Origin: Halopseudomonas xinjiangensis
GTDB taxonomy: Bacteria; Pseudomonadota; Gammaproteobacteria; Pseudomonadales; Pseudomonadaceae
DNA: 64,000 nucleotides
Direction of reading: 5' to 3'
NCBI RefSeq assembly: GCF_900104945.1
Contig: NZ_LT629736.1
Location: 2,170,001-2,234,000, forward strand
This document shows positions 9,350-17,203 of the stretch, piece by piece. The position numbers and the translations under genes are program-made. A model generated the notes under the pieces. The model saw only the letters and a list, made by a program, of their open reading frames with translations, searched no databases and was not told the origin of the DNA. Every line of letters begins with the position of its first letter. Position 1 is the first letter of the stretch.

Positions 9350-9758
9350 GCGCTCTCCAGGGCAAACCAGCCCGAACAAGCGAGGCCGGAGTCAGGCGAC
9401 AAAGGCTACTGACCTTTCTTTGCAAAATTATTGTTATACGCCTGAAACAGGCTGCAACGGAACGTGATTGTCACGAATTTGCCATACCCCGACAACCCCC
9501 TGAACGGGTTAAACCGGCTCTGCGTAGGGGAAAGGCACGCTACTCGTCGGAACGAGCCCCGCTCAATCACCCGTTTGGGTGGATACGGGGTTACAGCCAT
9601 AGATCTGAACTATGCCTCACCATCCAGAGTAAAAGCGCTTGTATCTTTCGGCTTTATCAGGGGTTGAATTGTCTCATCATTGAGTCTTTACTCTAGCGCA
9701 GCGAAGCCTTGCCCGCGGGTATGCCAACAACAACAACGGCTTCGCACGGAGAACAATA
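9350..9758. promoter_or_regulatory. Divergent intergenic region between gspC and the lipoprotein hydrolase
   Basis: I see no gene in these 409 bases; they must hold the promoters of both flanking units. For the rightward hydrolase a sigma-70-like pair is visible: TTGAAT at 9664-9669 and TTTACT at 9687-9692, 17 bases apart, with the start codon 66 bases further on. For leftward gspC only a TATAAC -10-like hexamer (9438-9433) stands out and no good -35 goes with it. A weak Pho-box-like direct repeat, TTGTCAC-GAAT-TTGCCAT, lies at 9468-9485 in the rightward orientation. All are predictions from consensus matching. Confidence 0.4.
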
Positions 9759-11216
9759 ATGAATGCATTGAAGAAGAGCGCCCTGCTCGGTTTGACCATC
9801 AGCGCCGTGGCGCTGTCCGGCTGTCTTGGCGGCGATAGCAGCAACGACGTCGATACCCGAACCGACCAGCAGCGGCGTATCGACACTGGCTATTTCGTCG
9901 TCGACGAGGAACAACTGGCCTTCACCGCGCTTTCCCCCGACGTACCTGCGTACGCCAACACCAGTCGCTGGACCGGCGTCCTCGACGGAGCCGGCTACCG
10001 TGTGGAAGTGCCGGAAAACTGGAACGGCCAACTGGTCATGTGGGCGCACGGCTTTCGCGGCGAAGGTCCGGACCTGACTGTCGACAGCCCACCGATGCGC
10101 AAATACCTGCTCGATAATGGCTACGCCTGGGCGGCCTCGACTTACAGCACCAACTACTACGATGTTCGGGCTGGTGTCGAAGATACCAACGCTCTGGCCT
10201 TGGCCTTCAATGACATCGCGACTCAAAATGGTCGCAGCCTCGCTGCACCGACCAAGTATTACATAGCCGGCGCCTCCATGGGCGGACATGTCGCCGGTGC
10301 CGCAATCGAAGCTGAAACCCAACAGACCGCCAACAACTTCGTGCCCTATGCCGGCGCCAACCCGATGTGCGGTGTGATGGGCGATACGGAGCTGTTCGAC
10401 TACTTCACAGCCTATAGCCTGTCACTGTTCGAAGTTGCCGGCGTTGGAGCCGATTCGTTCCCTGTTGAAGATTCCGAAGCCCGGCTCGAGGCAGCTCGCG
10501 AAGCGCTGTGGGTAGATTATGAGAACAACAAGAATGCTAACGGACTGACGCCTTTGGGTGGGCAGTTCTACGCGATCCTGCAAAACCTCAGTGGCGGACC
10601 GCGGCCGATCTATCCGCTGTCCTTTGGCAGCTTCCAGGATCTGCTGCAAGGGTTCGCCGGGTCGGATGGCACCATTACCGGCATTCTGAACGAAAGCGTA
10701 GCCGATACCACCAACATCACCTACCGCTTCCAGACGGTCCGGGGCCAACCCTTGACCCCCGCAGAACAGGCCTTCAATAACTCGATCGTCCAGGCGCAAC
10801 CCACCCCAGGTGCGAATGCGCTACGTGACGATGGCCTGCGCTGGATACCGAAAGTGAACGGCGAGCTCTATGCGGATATCCCGGTTGTTACTGCTCACAC
10901 ACTGGGCGATCTGTTCGTTCCGATCCGCATGCAGCAAGTCTACCGTGAGCGCATGGAGAGCAATGGCTTCGGTGACAATCTGGTACAACGTGCCGTACGC
11001 GCGCCAGGCCATTGTGACTTCTCGCTTGCCGAGTGGACTCAAACCTTCGATGCGATGATCCAGTGGGAACAGAATGGTACCAAGCCCGCTGGGGACGATC
11101 TGCTCGATCCAGCTGCCATGGCGGATCCAGACTTCGGCTGCGAGTACACCATCGACGGTGTTCCACAGACGACGATGCGCGCTTTCATGCCTGCTTGTAG
11201 CATTGCGACGCCGTAA
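9759..11216 (+). CDS. Predicted outer-membrane lipoprotein alpha/beta hydrolase
   Basis: This 485-residue protein has a Sec lipoprotein signal peptide with lipobox LSGC (Cys22). The residue after Cys is Leu, so Lol sorting to the outer membrane is expected. The mature part is an alpha/beta hydrolase. It has an HG oxyanion motif (WAHGFRG, about 96-101), the nucleophile elbow GASMGG with Ser173, and candidate acid and base residues Asp384 (LGDLFVP) and His418 (PGHCDF). The substrate cannot be read from the sequence; an esterase or lipase is likely. A ribosome binding site GGAG sits seven bases before the ATG. It is divergent from the type II secretion operon, so it is a candidate client of that system, but no secretion signal for it can be recognised by eye. 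Confidence 0.75.
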   Translation: MNALKKSALLGLTISAVALSGCLGGDSSNDVDTRTDQQRRIDTGYFVVDEEQLAFTALSPDVPAYANTSRWTGVLDGAGYRVEVPENWNGQLVMWAHGFRGEGPDLTVDSPPMRKYLLDNGYAWAASTYSTNYYDVRAGVEDTNALALAFNDIATQNGRSLAAPTKYYIAGASMGGHVAGAAIEAETQQTANNFVPYAGANPMCGVMGDTELFDYFTAYSLSLFEVAGVGADSFPVEDSEARLEAAREALWVDYENNKNANGLTPLGGQFYAILQNLSGGPRPIYPLSFGSFQDLLQGFAGSDGTITGILNESVADTTNITYRFQTVRGQPLTPAEQAFNNSIVQAQPTPGANALRDDGLRWIPKVNGELYADIPVVTAHTLGDLFVPIRMQQVYRERMESNGFGDNLVQRAVRAPGHCDFSLAEWTQTFDAMIQWEQNGTKPAGDDLLDPAAMADPDFGCEYTIDGVPQTTMRAFMPACSIATP

Positions 11217-11226
11217 ACCACTGCAG

Positions 11227-11257
11227 GCGAGACCGGTTCAAGTCCCGGTCTCGCTTT
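11227..11257 (+). terminator. Rho-independent terminator of the hydrolase gene
   Basis: A perfect 10-bp stem (GCGAGACCGG / CCGGTCTCGC) with an 8-base loop is followed by TTTGCTT, starting 11 bases after the hydrolase stop. The loop covers the tatB stop codon on the other strand, so the two genes converge inside one hairpin. The loop sequence GGTTCAAGTCC resembles a tRNA T-arm, but no tRNA body is attached. Confidence 0.75.
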
Positions 11258-11513
11258 GCTTCCCTGTCACGGCGCCCTCCAGGCGCCGTTTTACATTGCT
11301 CGGACGCAGCTCGACGATTTTGTCACCGAGCTCGCGCGCCTCCTCCAGAGGCAGATCTTTCTCGATTTCCGCCCTGACACTGGCGAACGTATTGCGTGCC
11401 CGCCCCACCACGGCCCCGACAAAACCCATCACCACGATCAGCTTCTTCGGCCCGAGCACAAACAGCATCATCATCACGACGAGTACCCACTCGCCCAGCC
11501 CATTCTCGAACAT
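11238..11513 (-). CDS. tatB: Twin-arginine translocase subunit TatB
   Basis: The 91-residue protein has an N-terminal membrane helix (about residues 5-22), the TatB-type hinge LGPKKL, and an amphipathic helix (VGRARNTFASVRAEIEKDL) followed by a polar tail. The Pro after Gly in the hinge separates it from TatA. TatB normally pairs with TatC as the receptor for twin-arginine signal peptides. Here it follows tatA by 15 bases and no tatC lies nearby, since the next gene downstream is convergent. It is shorter than typical main-system TatB proteins. It may be an accessory subunit serving the phoX product; that is inference from position. Confidence 0.85.
   Translation of the reverse strand: MFENGLGEWVLVVMMMLFVLGPKKLIVVMGFVGAVVGRARNTFASVRAEIEKDLPLEEARELGDKIVELRPSNVKRRLEGAVTGKQSETGT
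11269..11292 (+). terminator. Second rightward hairpin with T tail, inside the tatB 3' end
   Basis: ACGGCGCC / GGCGCCGT form an 8-bp stem with a five-base loop and a TTT tail. It lies 15 bases after the first terminator and could back it up. It is also within the tatB coding sequence, so part of the symmetry may reflect coding constraint or chance. Confidence 0.45.
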
Positions 11514-11528
11514 GACCTGACTCCTGCT

Positions 11529-11753
11529 TCAGGAGTGAGTGTGCTCGCTCGAGCGCCGGCCGGCTTCTGTCGCCGTAACATCTAGCGTCAGCTCGTGACG
11601 CGCTTCCTCGCTGTCCTTCACTGCCTTGCGAAAACCACTGAGAGCCCCGCCCAGATCACTACCCACGCTGCGTAACCGTTTGGTTCCAAACAACAACATC
11701 ACGATCACCAGCACGATCAACAACGAACCGATGCTAACTCCGCCAATACCCAT
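11529..11753 (-). CDS. tatA: Twin-arginine translocase subunit TatA
   Basis: TatA oligomers form the transient passage for folded Tat substrates. I choose the ATG at 11753 because it gives the canonical N-terminus MGIGGVSIGSLLIVLVIVML and has GAGG eight bases upstream; earlier ATGs at 11759 and 11780 are less well placed. The 74-residue product has the membrane helix, the FGTKRL hinge and an amphipathic helix (GSDLGGALSGFRKAVKD). It sits between phoX and tatB on the same strand, 84 bases after phoX. The spacer carries strong inverted repeats that may uncouple expression from phoX. Confidence 0.9.
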   Translation of the reverse strand: MGIGGVSIGSLLIVLVIVMLLFGTKRLRSVGSDLGGALSGFRKAVKDSEEARHELTLDVTATEAGRRSSEHTHS

Positions 11754-11772
11754 GTTCATCACCTCGAAAAAG

Positions 11773-11799
11773 GCCGCCATACCTTGACGGCATGGCGGC
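11773..11799. repeat. Inverted repeat in the phoX-tatA spacer
   Basis: Perfect 8-base arms GCCGCCAT and ATGGCGGC are separated by 11 bases. The element lies in the untranslated leader of tatA, 20 bases before its start codon. It lacks a leftward T run, so it is not an obvious terminator. mRNA processing, stability or ribosome binding control are possible roles. Confidence 0.5.
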
Positions 11800-11807
11800 A
11801 ATGGGAT

Positions 11808-11839
11808 GGCTCGCCGGTAAGGACGAGCCCAGTTTTTTT
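11808..11839 (+). terminator. Hairpin with seven-T tail pointing rightward into the phoX stop codon
   Basis: GGCTCG / CGAGCC form a stem followed within three bases by seven T residues (11833-11839), the last two inside the phoX TAA complement. The polarity fits termination of rightward transcripts, although every gene around it is read leftward. It could block antisense transcription from entering phoX. Confidence 0.5.
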
Positions 11840-13916
11840 AGCTACCTACCACGCCACCGTCGTCCTTCCAAATCACCACGGTCGACGAACGGGGCGGCAA
11901 CGAGTCATCAAAGTCCGGCCAGCGGCTGACGTAGTTGCCAGCCGCGAACTCGGCCCCCGACGTGCCAGAGCCGGGATGCTGGACGTTGATGAACAAGGTG
12001 CGCTGGTCAGGCGTCATGGTGATACCGGTAATCTCGTTCGAGATCGGCCCGACCAGGAAGCGCTTGACGGTTCCGGTGTTCGGATCGGCCACCAGCATCG
12101 CGCAGTTGCCAAACGGATCGGTGGCACCGCTGTCCATCTGAATCCAGACGCGGCTGTCTGGGTCGATCCACAGGCCATCCGGCGAGCTCAGGACGTTGTC
12201 CGCATCAAGGCGATCGCCTTTCGGATCGTAGCCGATGTTGGTCGCGACACCGCTCTCTCCGCTATCACCGCCTTTGAGGAAGATGTCCCATTCGAACGAG
12301 GTGGCTGCATGATTCGCGTCCTGTTCGGCCCAGCGGATGATGTGACCATGCAGGTTCGCTGCGCGCGGGTTGGCGGCGTTAACCTGCTCCTCGGTACGGC
12401 GCGAGTTGTTCGTCAGAGTGAAGTACACGTCACCGTTGGCCGGGTCTACCGCGCCCCACTCCGGACGGTCCATCGGCGTAGCGCCAAGGAAGTCTGCAGC
12501 GGTGCGGGTGTTGACCAGCACGTCAGCCTGGCTGTAGAAGCCATTGTCCTCGTGCAGCCCGTTCTCACCGTAAACCAGGGGCAACCAGGTACCAGTGCCA
12601 TCTTCGTTGAAGCGCGCGACGTACAGCGTGCCCTCGTCGAGCAGCGAGCCGTCGGCTGTTGCAGCGTTGTAGGTGCCGGCACTGACGAACTTGTAGATGT
12701 ACTCGAAGCGCGAGTCGTCGCCTGAGTAGCACACGACCGGCTGGCCTTCGGTCACCGGGGCGAACACCACACCTTCATGGCCAAAACGGCCCAGAGCGGT
12801 ACGCTTCTTCGGCGTGCTGTCCGGATCGAAAGGATCGATCTCGACCATCCAGCCGAAGCAGTTCGGCTCGTTGCGATAGTCGGTTTCAGCCGATGCGCCG
12901 TTCTCGCTCGCATCGAAGCGCACGAAACGATCGGAGCCGTCTGCAGCCAGCTCCCAGCCATACCGGCCATTGGCGCTGGGTACGCCATAGCGGGCGTGCT
13001 CGCGTGGAGCGGGGTTTGTCTCGGTAGCGCCATTGCGGAAATAGCCTGCCCAGTTCTCCTCGGCGGCCATGTAGGTGCCCCATGGGGTCGGGCCGCTGCC
13101 ACAGTTGTTGAGCGTACCGCGCGTTGCAGTACCCTGCGGGCTGTACAGCGTCTTGACGAAGTCGCTGCCGCGAACCGGGCCGGTAAGCTCCATCCGGGTC
13201 AGACCGGTGATACGACGGTTGAACGGGCTCTGGACGACTTCCCAGCTGCCATCCTGCGCTTTGGCAATGCGAACGATCGATACGCCGTGTGCATTGATTT
13301 CCTTGAGGACTTCATCAACCGGGCGGCCGACCTGAGCGTCGAAAGCCGGAACGCCACCGCTACCCAGCGATTGCCCCGCCGCCGACAAATGCATGAAGCG
13401 CGGCTCGATGTACTCGTGGTTCAGCACCAGCAAACCGTCTGTGGAGCTGCCATCAATCGGGTAGAAGTGCATGCCGTCATGATGATTGCCGACCTGGTCG
13501 GCCTGGTCTTCACCAGTGCTGGCCAGGCTGAACGCCGGCAAGGCGCCGGAAATGGGCGTGCCCCAGGGAATGATGACTGCGTGGCTGTAGCCTTCCGGCA
13601 CGACGATCTGGTCAGCCGAGCTGACCGACACCGCCTTGAAACCCAGCAGTTCAGCCGGTGGCTGCTCGACGGGCGGCTGTTCGGTACCTGGGTCAGTCAC
13701 TGGCTCATCAGAATCGGAGTCGCTCTTGCAACCAGCCAGGCCTACGCCCAGGAAGCCCAGCATAGCGGCGCCCATGCTGCCCTTGAGCACCTGGCGGCGC
13801 GCCAGACGGGCTTCGAGTACGCTGGCGAAAATCGGGTTCAGCTGACGCTGACTCAGCGGCTCATCCCCTTCCCCATTGTCGATCATCATCAGGTCTTTGC
13901 TGTTATCAACGGACAT
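11838..13916 (-). CDS. phoX: PhoX-family alkaline phosphatase with twin-arginine lipoprotein signal
   Basis: This 692-residue DUF839/PhoX protein belongs to the calcium- and iron-dependent periplasmic or secreted phosphatases that release phosphate from organic esters. I place the start at the ATG at 13916, preceded by AGAGGAAA; a GTG at 13952 would add 12 residues without this support. A long N-region ends in the twin-arginine motif ARRQVLKGS (Arg40-Arg41), then a hydrophobic stretch and the lipobox GLAGC (Cys63). It is thus a predicted Tat-exported lipoprotein. An acidic, proline-rich linker follows (SDSDSDEPVTDPGTEQPP). Family motifs include NHHDGMHFYP, LLVLNHEY, CGSGPTPWGTYMAAEENW and RFGHEGVVF. 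A Pho box lies upstream and tatA/tatB downstream. Confidence 0.93.
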   Translation of the reverse strand: MSVDNSKDLMMIDNGEGDEPLSQRQLNPIFASVLEARLARRQVLKGSMGAAMLGFLGVGLAGCKSDSDSDEPVTDPGTEQPPVEQPPAELLGFKAVSVSSADQIVVPEGYSHAVIIPWGTPISGALPAFSLASTGEDQADQVGNHHDGMHFYPIDGSSTDGLLVLNHEYIEPRFMHLSAAGQSLGSGGVPAFDAQVGRPVDEVLKEINAHGVSIVRIAKAQDGSWEVVQSPFNRRITGLTRMELTGPVRGSDFVKTLYSPQGTATRGTLNNCGSGPTPWGTYMAAEENWAGYFRNGATETNPAPREHARYGVPSANGRYGWELAADGSDRFVRFDASENGASAETDYRNEPNCFGWMVEIDPFDPDSTPKKRTALGRFGHEGVVFAPVTEGQPVVCYSGDDSRFEYIYKFVSAGTYNAATADGSLLDEGTLYVARFNEDGTGTWLPLVYGENGLHEDNGFYSQADVLVNTRTAADFLGATPMDRPEWGAVDPANGDVYFTLTNNSRRTEEQVNAANPRAANLHGHIIRWAEQDANHAATSFEWDIFLKGGDSGESGVATNIGYDPKGDRLDADNVLSSPDGLWIDPDSRVWIQMDSGATDPFGNCAMLVADPNTGTVKRFLVGPISNEITGITMTPDQRTLFINVQHPGSGTSGAEFAAGNYVSRWPDFDDSLPPRSSTVVIWKDDGGVVGS

Positions 13917-13968
13917 CCGGACTTTCCTCTGGTGTTTTTTACGGACCAGCACATCTTGGGAATCGCCG

Positions 13969-13986
13969 ATGACAGAAAGAAAACAG
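13969..13986 (-). promoter_or_regulatory. PhoB-binding Pho box upstream of phoX
   Basis: Read leftward the sequence is CTGTTTT-CTTT-CTGTCAT. That is two 7-base repeats with a 4-base spacer, matching the consensus CTGTCAT-N4-CTGTCAT at 12 of 14 positions, with a perfect downstream half. It ends 52 bases before the phoX start codon. The expected -10 position, 10-11 bases further on, holds only a weak CAAGAT, which is acceptable for an activator-dependent promoter. This predicts induction of phoX, and perhaps tatAB, by phosphate starvation. Confidence 0.7.
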
Positions 13987-14029
13987 CTATGTGAACATTT
14001 GATGAGAGCGGAACCGACCGGAGACGCTG

Positions 14030-14254
14030 TTAGTCGACTCGTTGATAATCGAAACCGAACGCCTTGAACTGTTGATTGAACCAGGCGCCGGCTGATTCAG
14101 CCTCGAGCAGTTCGATGACCACCTCCGCCGGGACGTCGAAATAGCGATAGCGACCGTCGCCACGAAACCGCACTTCCAGCACGCAGTCATCAGGATCATA
14201 GTCCAGCGATTCGATGCTTTCGGAATCCAGCTCGACGTGATGCACCACGCTCAT
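14030..14254 (-). CDS. KTSC-domain protein
   Basis: The 74-residue product is made up almost entirely of a KTSC domain (HVELDSESIESLDYDPDD, LEVRFRGDGRYRYFDVP, AGAWFNQQF). This small fold is found alone or fused to nucleic-acid and translation-related domains, and its function is not established. The usual Lys in the C-terminal SxGxxxN-like segment is not evident here (ESAGAWFN). Its ATG overlaps the ABC transporter stop (ATGA), so it is translationally coupled to the last step of the glycan operon. Confidence 0.8.
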   Translation of the reverse strand: MSVVHHVELDSESIESLDYDPDDCVLEVRFRGDGRYRYFDVPAEVVIELLEAESAGAWFNQQFKAFGFDYQRVD

Positions 14255-16041
14255 GGACTCGATTGCAGGCCACCGAAGCCTTCGGACTGCATGCGCCAGA
14301 GTGCATTGAACTCCCCGCCCCGCTCGCGCAGCTCCTGGGGTGATCCGTCCTCGATCAGGCAGCCCTGGCGCAACACCAAAATGCGATCGAACGAGGAAAG
14401 AGTCGACAGCCTGTGTGCGACCGCAACGACTGTACGGTTCTGCACCAGGTCGTTGAGCGCGACCTGGATCTCTGCCTCTGACTGGGTATCCAGCGCAGAA
14501 GTCGCCTCGTCGAGGATCAGGATCGGCGCGTCCTTGAGAAACGCTCTGGCAATGCCCAGCCGCTGTCGCTGTCCGCCCGACAACATGACCCCGCGCTCGC
14601 CGACCAGGGTGTCATAGCCCTTGGGCAGGTCCCGGATGAAGGTGTCGCAAAATGCATGGCGTGCAGCCTGAAACACCTCCTCGTCCGAGGCGCCGGGACG
14701 GCCGTAGCGAATGTTTTCACGAATGGTGCGGTTGAACAGGGCCGTTTCCTGCGGCACCACGGCGATCTTGTCGCGCAAGCTATCCTGGCTGACGGTGCGA
14801 ATGTCCTGCCCATCGATTCGGATGGCCCCTTCCTGAACGTCGTCCAGTCGTTGTATCAGACTGATCAACGTGGATTTGCCCGCCCCGGAGGCGCCGACGA
14901 TGCCCACCTTCTGCCCGGCCGGAATATGCAAATTGAAATCATCGAACACCTTTTCGCGCGAAGGATAGCCGAAGCCGACATGTTCGAAGGTGATGTCGCC
15001 CTGAGCCAAAGCAAGATGGTTCTTTGGGTCAGCCAGGCCATGCGGTTGAACGATGATGCGAAGCGTATCGTCCATGGCCCCGATCTGCTGGGTGGCGTCG
15101 ACCAGAGCGAGCGCCAGATCCCGGGATCCGTGCAAGATGCGGAAGGTCAGCGCACTGACCAGTACCACGTCCCCAGCCGTGACCGTGCCGGCCACCCAGA
15201 GATTGATGGCCCATATCAGCATCCCGCCCGCCATCAGCGACAGGCAGATATCGTGGATGACTCGTGCCTTTTCCAGATACATCCAGCTGCGCCGCTGCGC
15301 CTTTGCTTCGTAACCGATTTCGTCTGCAAGGCGCTGACTTTCCCGGTCTCGCGCGGCGAACGCCTTAATTGTCCAGACGTTCGAGACGGCATCAACCAGT
15401 TCCCCGCCAACACGGGCCGCCTGCGCGGCGAACCGCTGATGCTTTCGGCGTCCGCGCACCCCAAAGCCGGTAATCAATACCGCGACTATCGCCACGAACA
15501 CGATCAGTGCGCCCGACATGGCCCAATGCACCGTGGTCAGCACCACCACCGCACCAATGAAATCGACGATTGGCGGCATGATTTTCCAGGCCAGCCCGCC
15601 GTAGATGCCGCCGGCTGCGGCGCCGAGGGCAGAGATACGGTTGCCCAGCGACCCGGCGAAATGCTCGGTGAAGTAGCGCATCGGGTGACCCGTGAGATGC
15701 TTGAACAGGTCCACGCGGATATCCACGACGCTCGCCACGACAGTGCGACATCCCAGCCAGCCGCCCAGCCGCCACAGCACGTTCTCGATGACGATCAGGC
15801 TGAGAAACAGGCCCAGTGGAAACCAGACTGCGGCGCGTTGGCGATCATCGGCGGCCATTGCGTCCACCAATAGCTTCATACCGTACTGCACAGCTACCGC
15901 GCAGGCCGCGGCGCCAACGATAAGCGCCAGCAGCCCACCGAAGTGCCAGGGCCGCAGACAGATGTAACGCCAGAGAAAGGCTATCGGCCGGTTGGGCAGC
16001 GGCACGTCATGCTCTGGCGAAACAGGAGCAGGCGCGTTCAC
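14251..16041 (-). CDS. MsbA-like ABC exporter (fused membrane and ATPase domains)
   Basis: The 596-residue half-transporter has an N-terminal type IV exporter membrane domain with about six helices (residues 30-330). A C-terminal ATPase follows, with Walker A GASGAGKST (383-391), signature LSGGQRQRL (487-495), Walker B ILILDEAT (507-514) and the H-loop AVAHRLST. Such proteins export lipids, glycolipids or peptides as homodimers. Translation starts at GTG (16041) and overlaps the glycosidase stop by four bases (GTGA). The neighbours suggest export of a galactofuranose-containing glycolipid or a precursor of it; this is inference. It is not the core msbA, whose usual neighbours (lpxK, kdsB) are absent. 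Confidence 0.85.
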   Translation of the reverse strand: MNAPAPVSPEHDVPLPNRPIAFLWRYICLRPWHFGGLLALIVGAAACAVAVQYGMKLLVDAMAADDRQRAAVWFPLGLFLSLIVIENVLWRLGGWLGCRTVVASVVDIRVDLFKHLTGHPMRYFTEHFAGSLGNRISALGAAAGGIYGGLAWKIMPPIVDFIGAVVVLTTVHWAMSGALIVFVAIVAVLITGFGVRGRRKHQRFAAQAARVGGELVDAVSNVWTIKAFAARDRESQRLADEIGYEAKAQRRSWMYLEKARVIHDICLSLMAGGMLIWAINLWVAGTVTAGDVVLVSALTFRILHGSRDLALALVDATQQIGAMDDTLRIIVQPHGLADPKNHLALAQGDITFEHVGFGYPSREKVFDDFNLHIPAGQKVGIVGASGAGKSTLISLIQRLDDVQEGAIRIDGQDIRTVSQDSLRDKIAVVPQETALFNRTIRENIRYGRPGASDEEVFQAARHAFCDTFIRDLPKGYDTLVGERGVMLSGGQRQRLGIARAFLKDAPILILDEATSALDTQSEAEIQVALNDLVQNRTVVAVAHRLSTLSSFDRILVLRQGCLIEDGSPQELRERGGEFNALWRMQSEGFGGLQSSP

Positions 16042-17189
16042 TGGGCTAGATCGACCGATTCCGGCTCGAATGCACTGCGGTCGAAGCGGACTCGCTGCAA
16101 GTGCAGTTCTTCTGCCAGCCCGCTGTGCACCGGACGGTGGCCGTTATCGTCGGCGAATCCCAGCAAACCCACCGGACAATGCCGTTCGTCTGCCCAGCCC
16201 GGGTAGTCCACAATCGGATACAGGCAGATGCCCTCGACCGGCACGCCACGCTGCATGGCGAGTCCGACCTGCTCGCTGACATAGCGCAGCCACTCGCCAC
16301 GCTGATCGCCCTCGGCGCCGGTTTCGGCAATCAGCATGGGCCGTTCGTAGCGGTGTTGAATCTCGCTGAGAATCCCTTTGAACGGCCGATAATCGGCATG
16401 CCCCAGTTCGATCACGCCACCGTTGAGGTACCACTGGTTGTCCGAGTAATAATTGATACCGATGATGTCCAGGTACTCCGGCGCTCCACCCAGCCCGGGC
16501 CACAGGTCGCCCTTGAGCATGTCCCAGACCTGGAATTGGGAGAGGCGAAAGTCTTCGGCGGCCTTGCGCGGCCCCGGACGATCGTTGCTGGCAATGACGT
16601 GAATGGCTGGCTCTACCTGGACAAAACGTGCCCGCGGCTCGACCGCACGAATCGCATCTATAGCTGCGATGGTGGCACGAATAAGCTGATGCTTGAGTTC
16701 GAACCCGCGGCCGCGCGCCATGGGATTGAAATAGGCTTCGTCGCCCCCTGCCCATGACCAGAAGGAGATTTCGTTGAGCGGGGCGAAAAACGGGACGCGA
16801 CCGGTATTGTCGCGAATCACCTGAGCCGCTGCCGCAGCGTAGCGGGCGAAACGCTCGACGAATTGCGGTCGCCAGATATCGATGTCATCCGGCCAGCCGT
16901 AGTGGCAGAGGTCCCAGATAACCTGTATCCCCTGCTGTTCTGCCGCCTGCAGCATCGGCAGAAAGCTCGACCAGTCGTACTGGCCGGGTGCTCGCTCGAT
17001 AAGATGCCAGCGCAACCCATCCCTTACCGTGGTCACACCGTGCCGCTTCAGCGCCGCATAATCGTGAGCGACCCAGCGATCATGGCCGGTAGCGGCCAGA
17101 AGATCGAGCCTCCGGCCATCGCTACGTCGATGATTCGAACACTCGAAGCCGCCCAAAAAGAAGCTGTCGAACAGATTCGGCGTGTACAT
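16038..17189 (-). CDS. GH-A clan glycoside hydrolase, GH1-like
   Basis: The 383-residue protein looks like a TIM-barrel glycosidase. The paired catalytic acids are visible: Asn139-Glu140 (APLNEIS) as acid/base at the end of strand 4, and Glu289 (LIAETGAE) as nucleophile at strand 7. VTTVRDGLRWHLIERAPGQY and GINYYSDNQWY also fit retaining beta-glycosidases. No signal peptide is present, so it acts in the cytosol. In this operon it may trim or transglycosylate an intermediate, or may have lost hydrolysis; the sequence cannot decide. The ATG is preceded by GGGGGAGAGGG. Confidence 0.8.
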   Translation of the reverse strand: MYTPNLFDSFFLGGFECSNHRRSDGRRLDLLAATGHDRWVAHDYAALKRHGVTTVRDGLRWHLIERAPGQYDWSSFLPMLQAAEQQGIQVIWDLCHYGWPDDIDIWRPQFVERFARYAAAAAQVIRDNTGRVPFFAPLNEISFWSWAGGDEAYFNPMARGRGFELKHQLIRATIAAIDAIRAVEPRARFVQVEPAIHVIASNDRPGPRKAAEDFRLSQFQVWDMLKGDLWPGLGGAPEYLDIIGINYYSDNQWYLNGGVIELGHADYRPFKGILSEIQHRYERPMLIAETGAEGDQRGEWLRYVSEQVGLAMQRGVPVEGICLYPIVDYPGWADERHCPVGLLGFADDNGHRPVHSGLAEELHLQRVRFDRSAFEPESVDLAQ

Positions 17190-17203
17190 GCCCTCTCCCC
17201 CGG

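Noticed and set aside
11227-11254. Possible tRNA fragment because the loop GGTTCAAGTCC resembles a T-arm
   Set aside because: No acceptor, D-arm or anticodon arm is attached; the 10-bp stem with T tail right after a stop codon is fully explained as a terminator.
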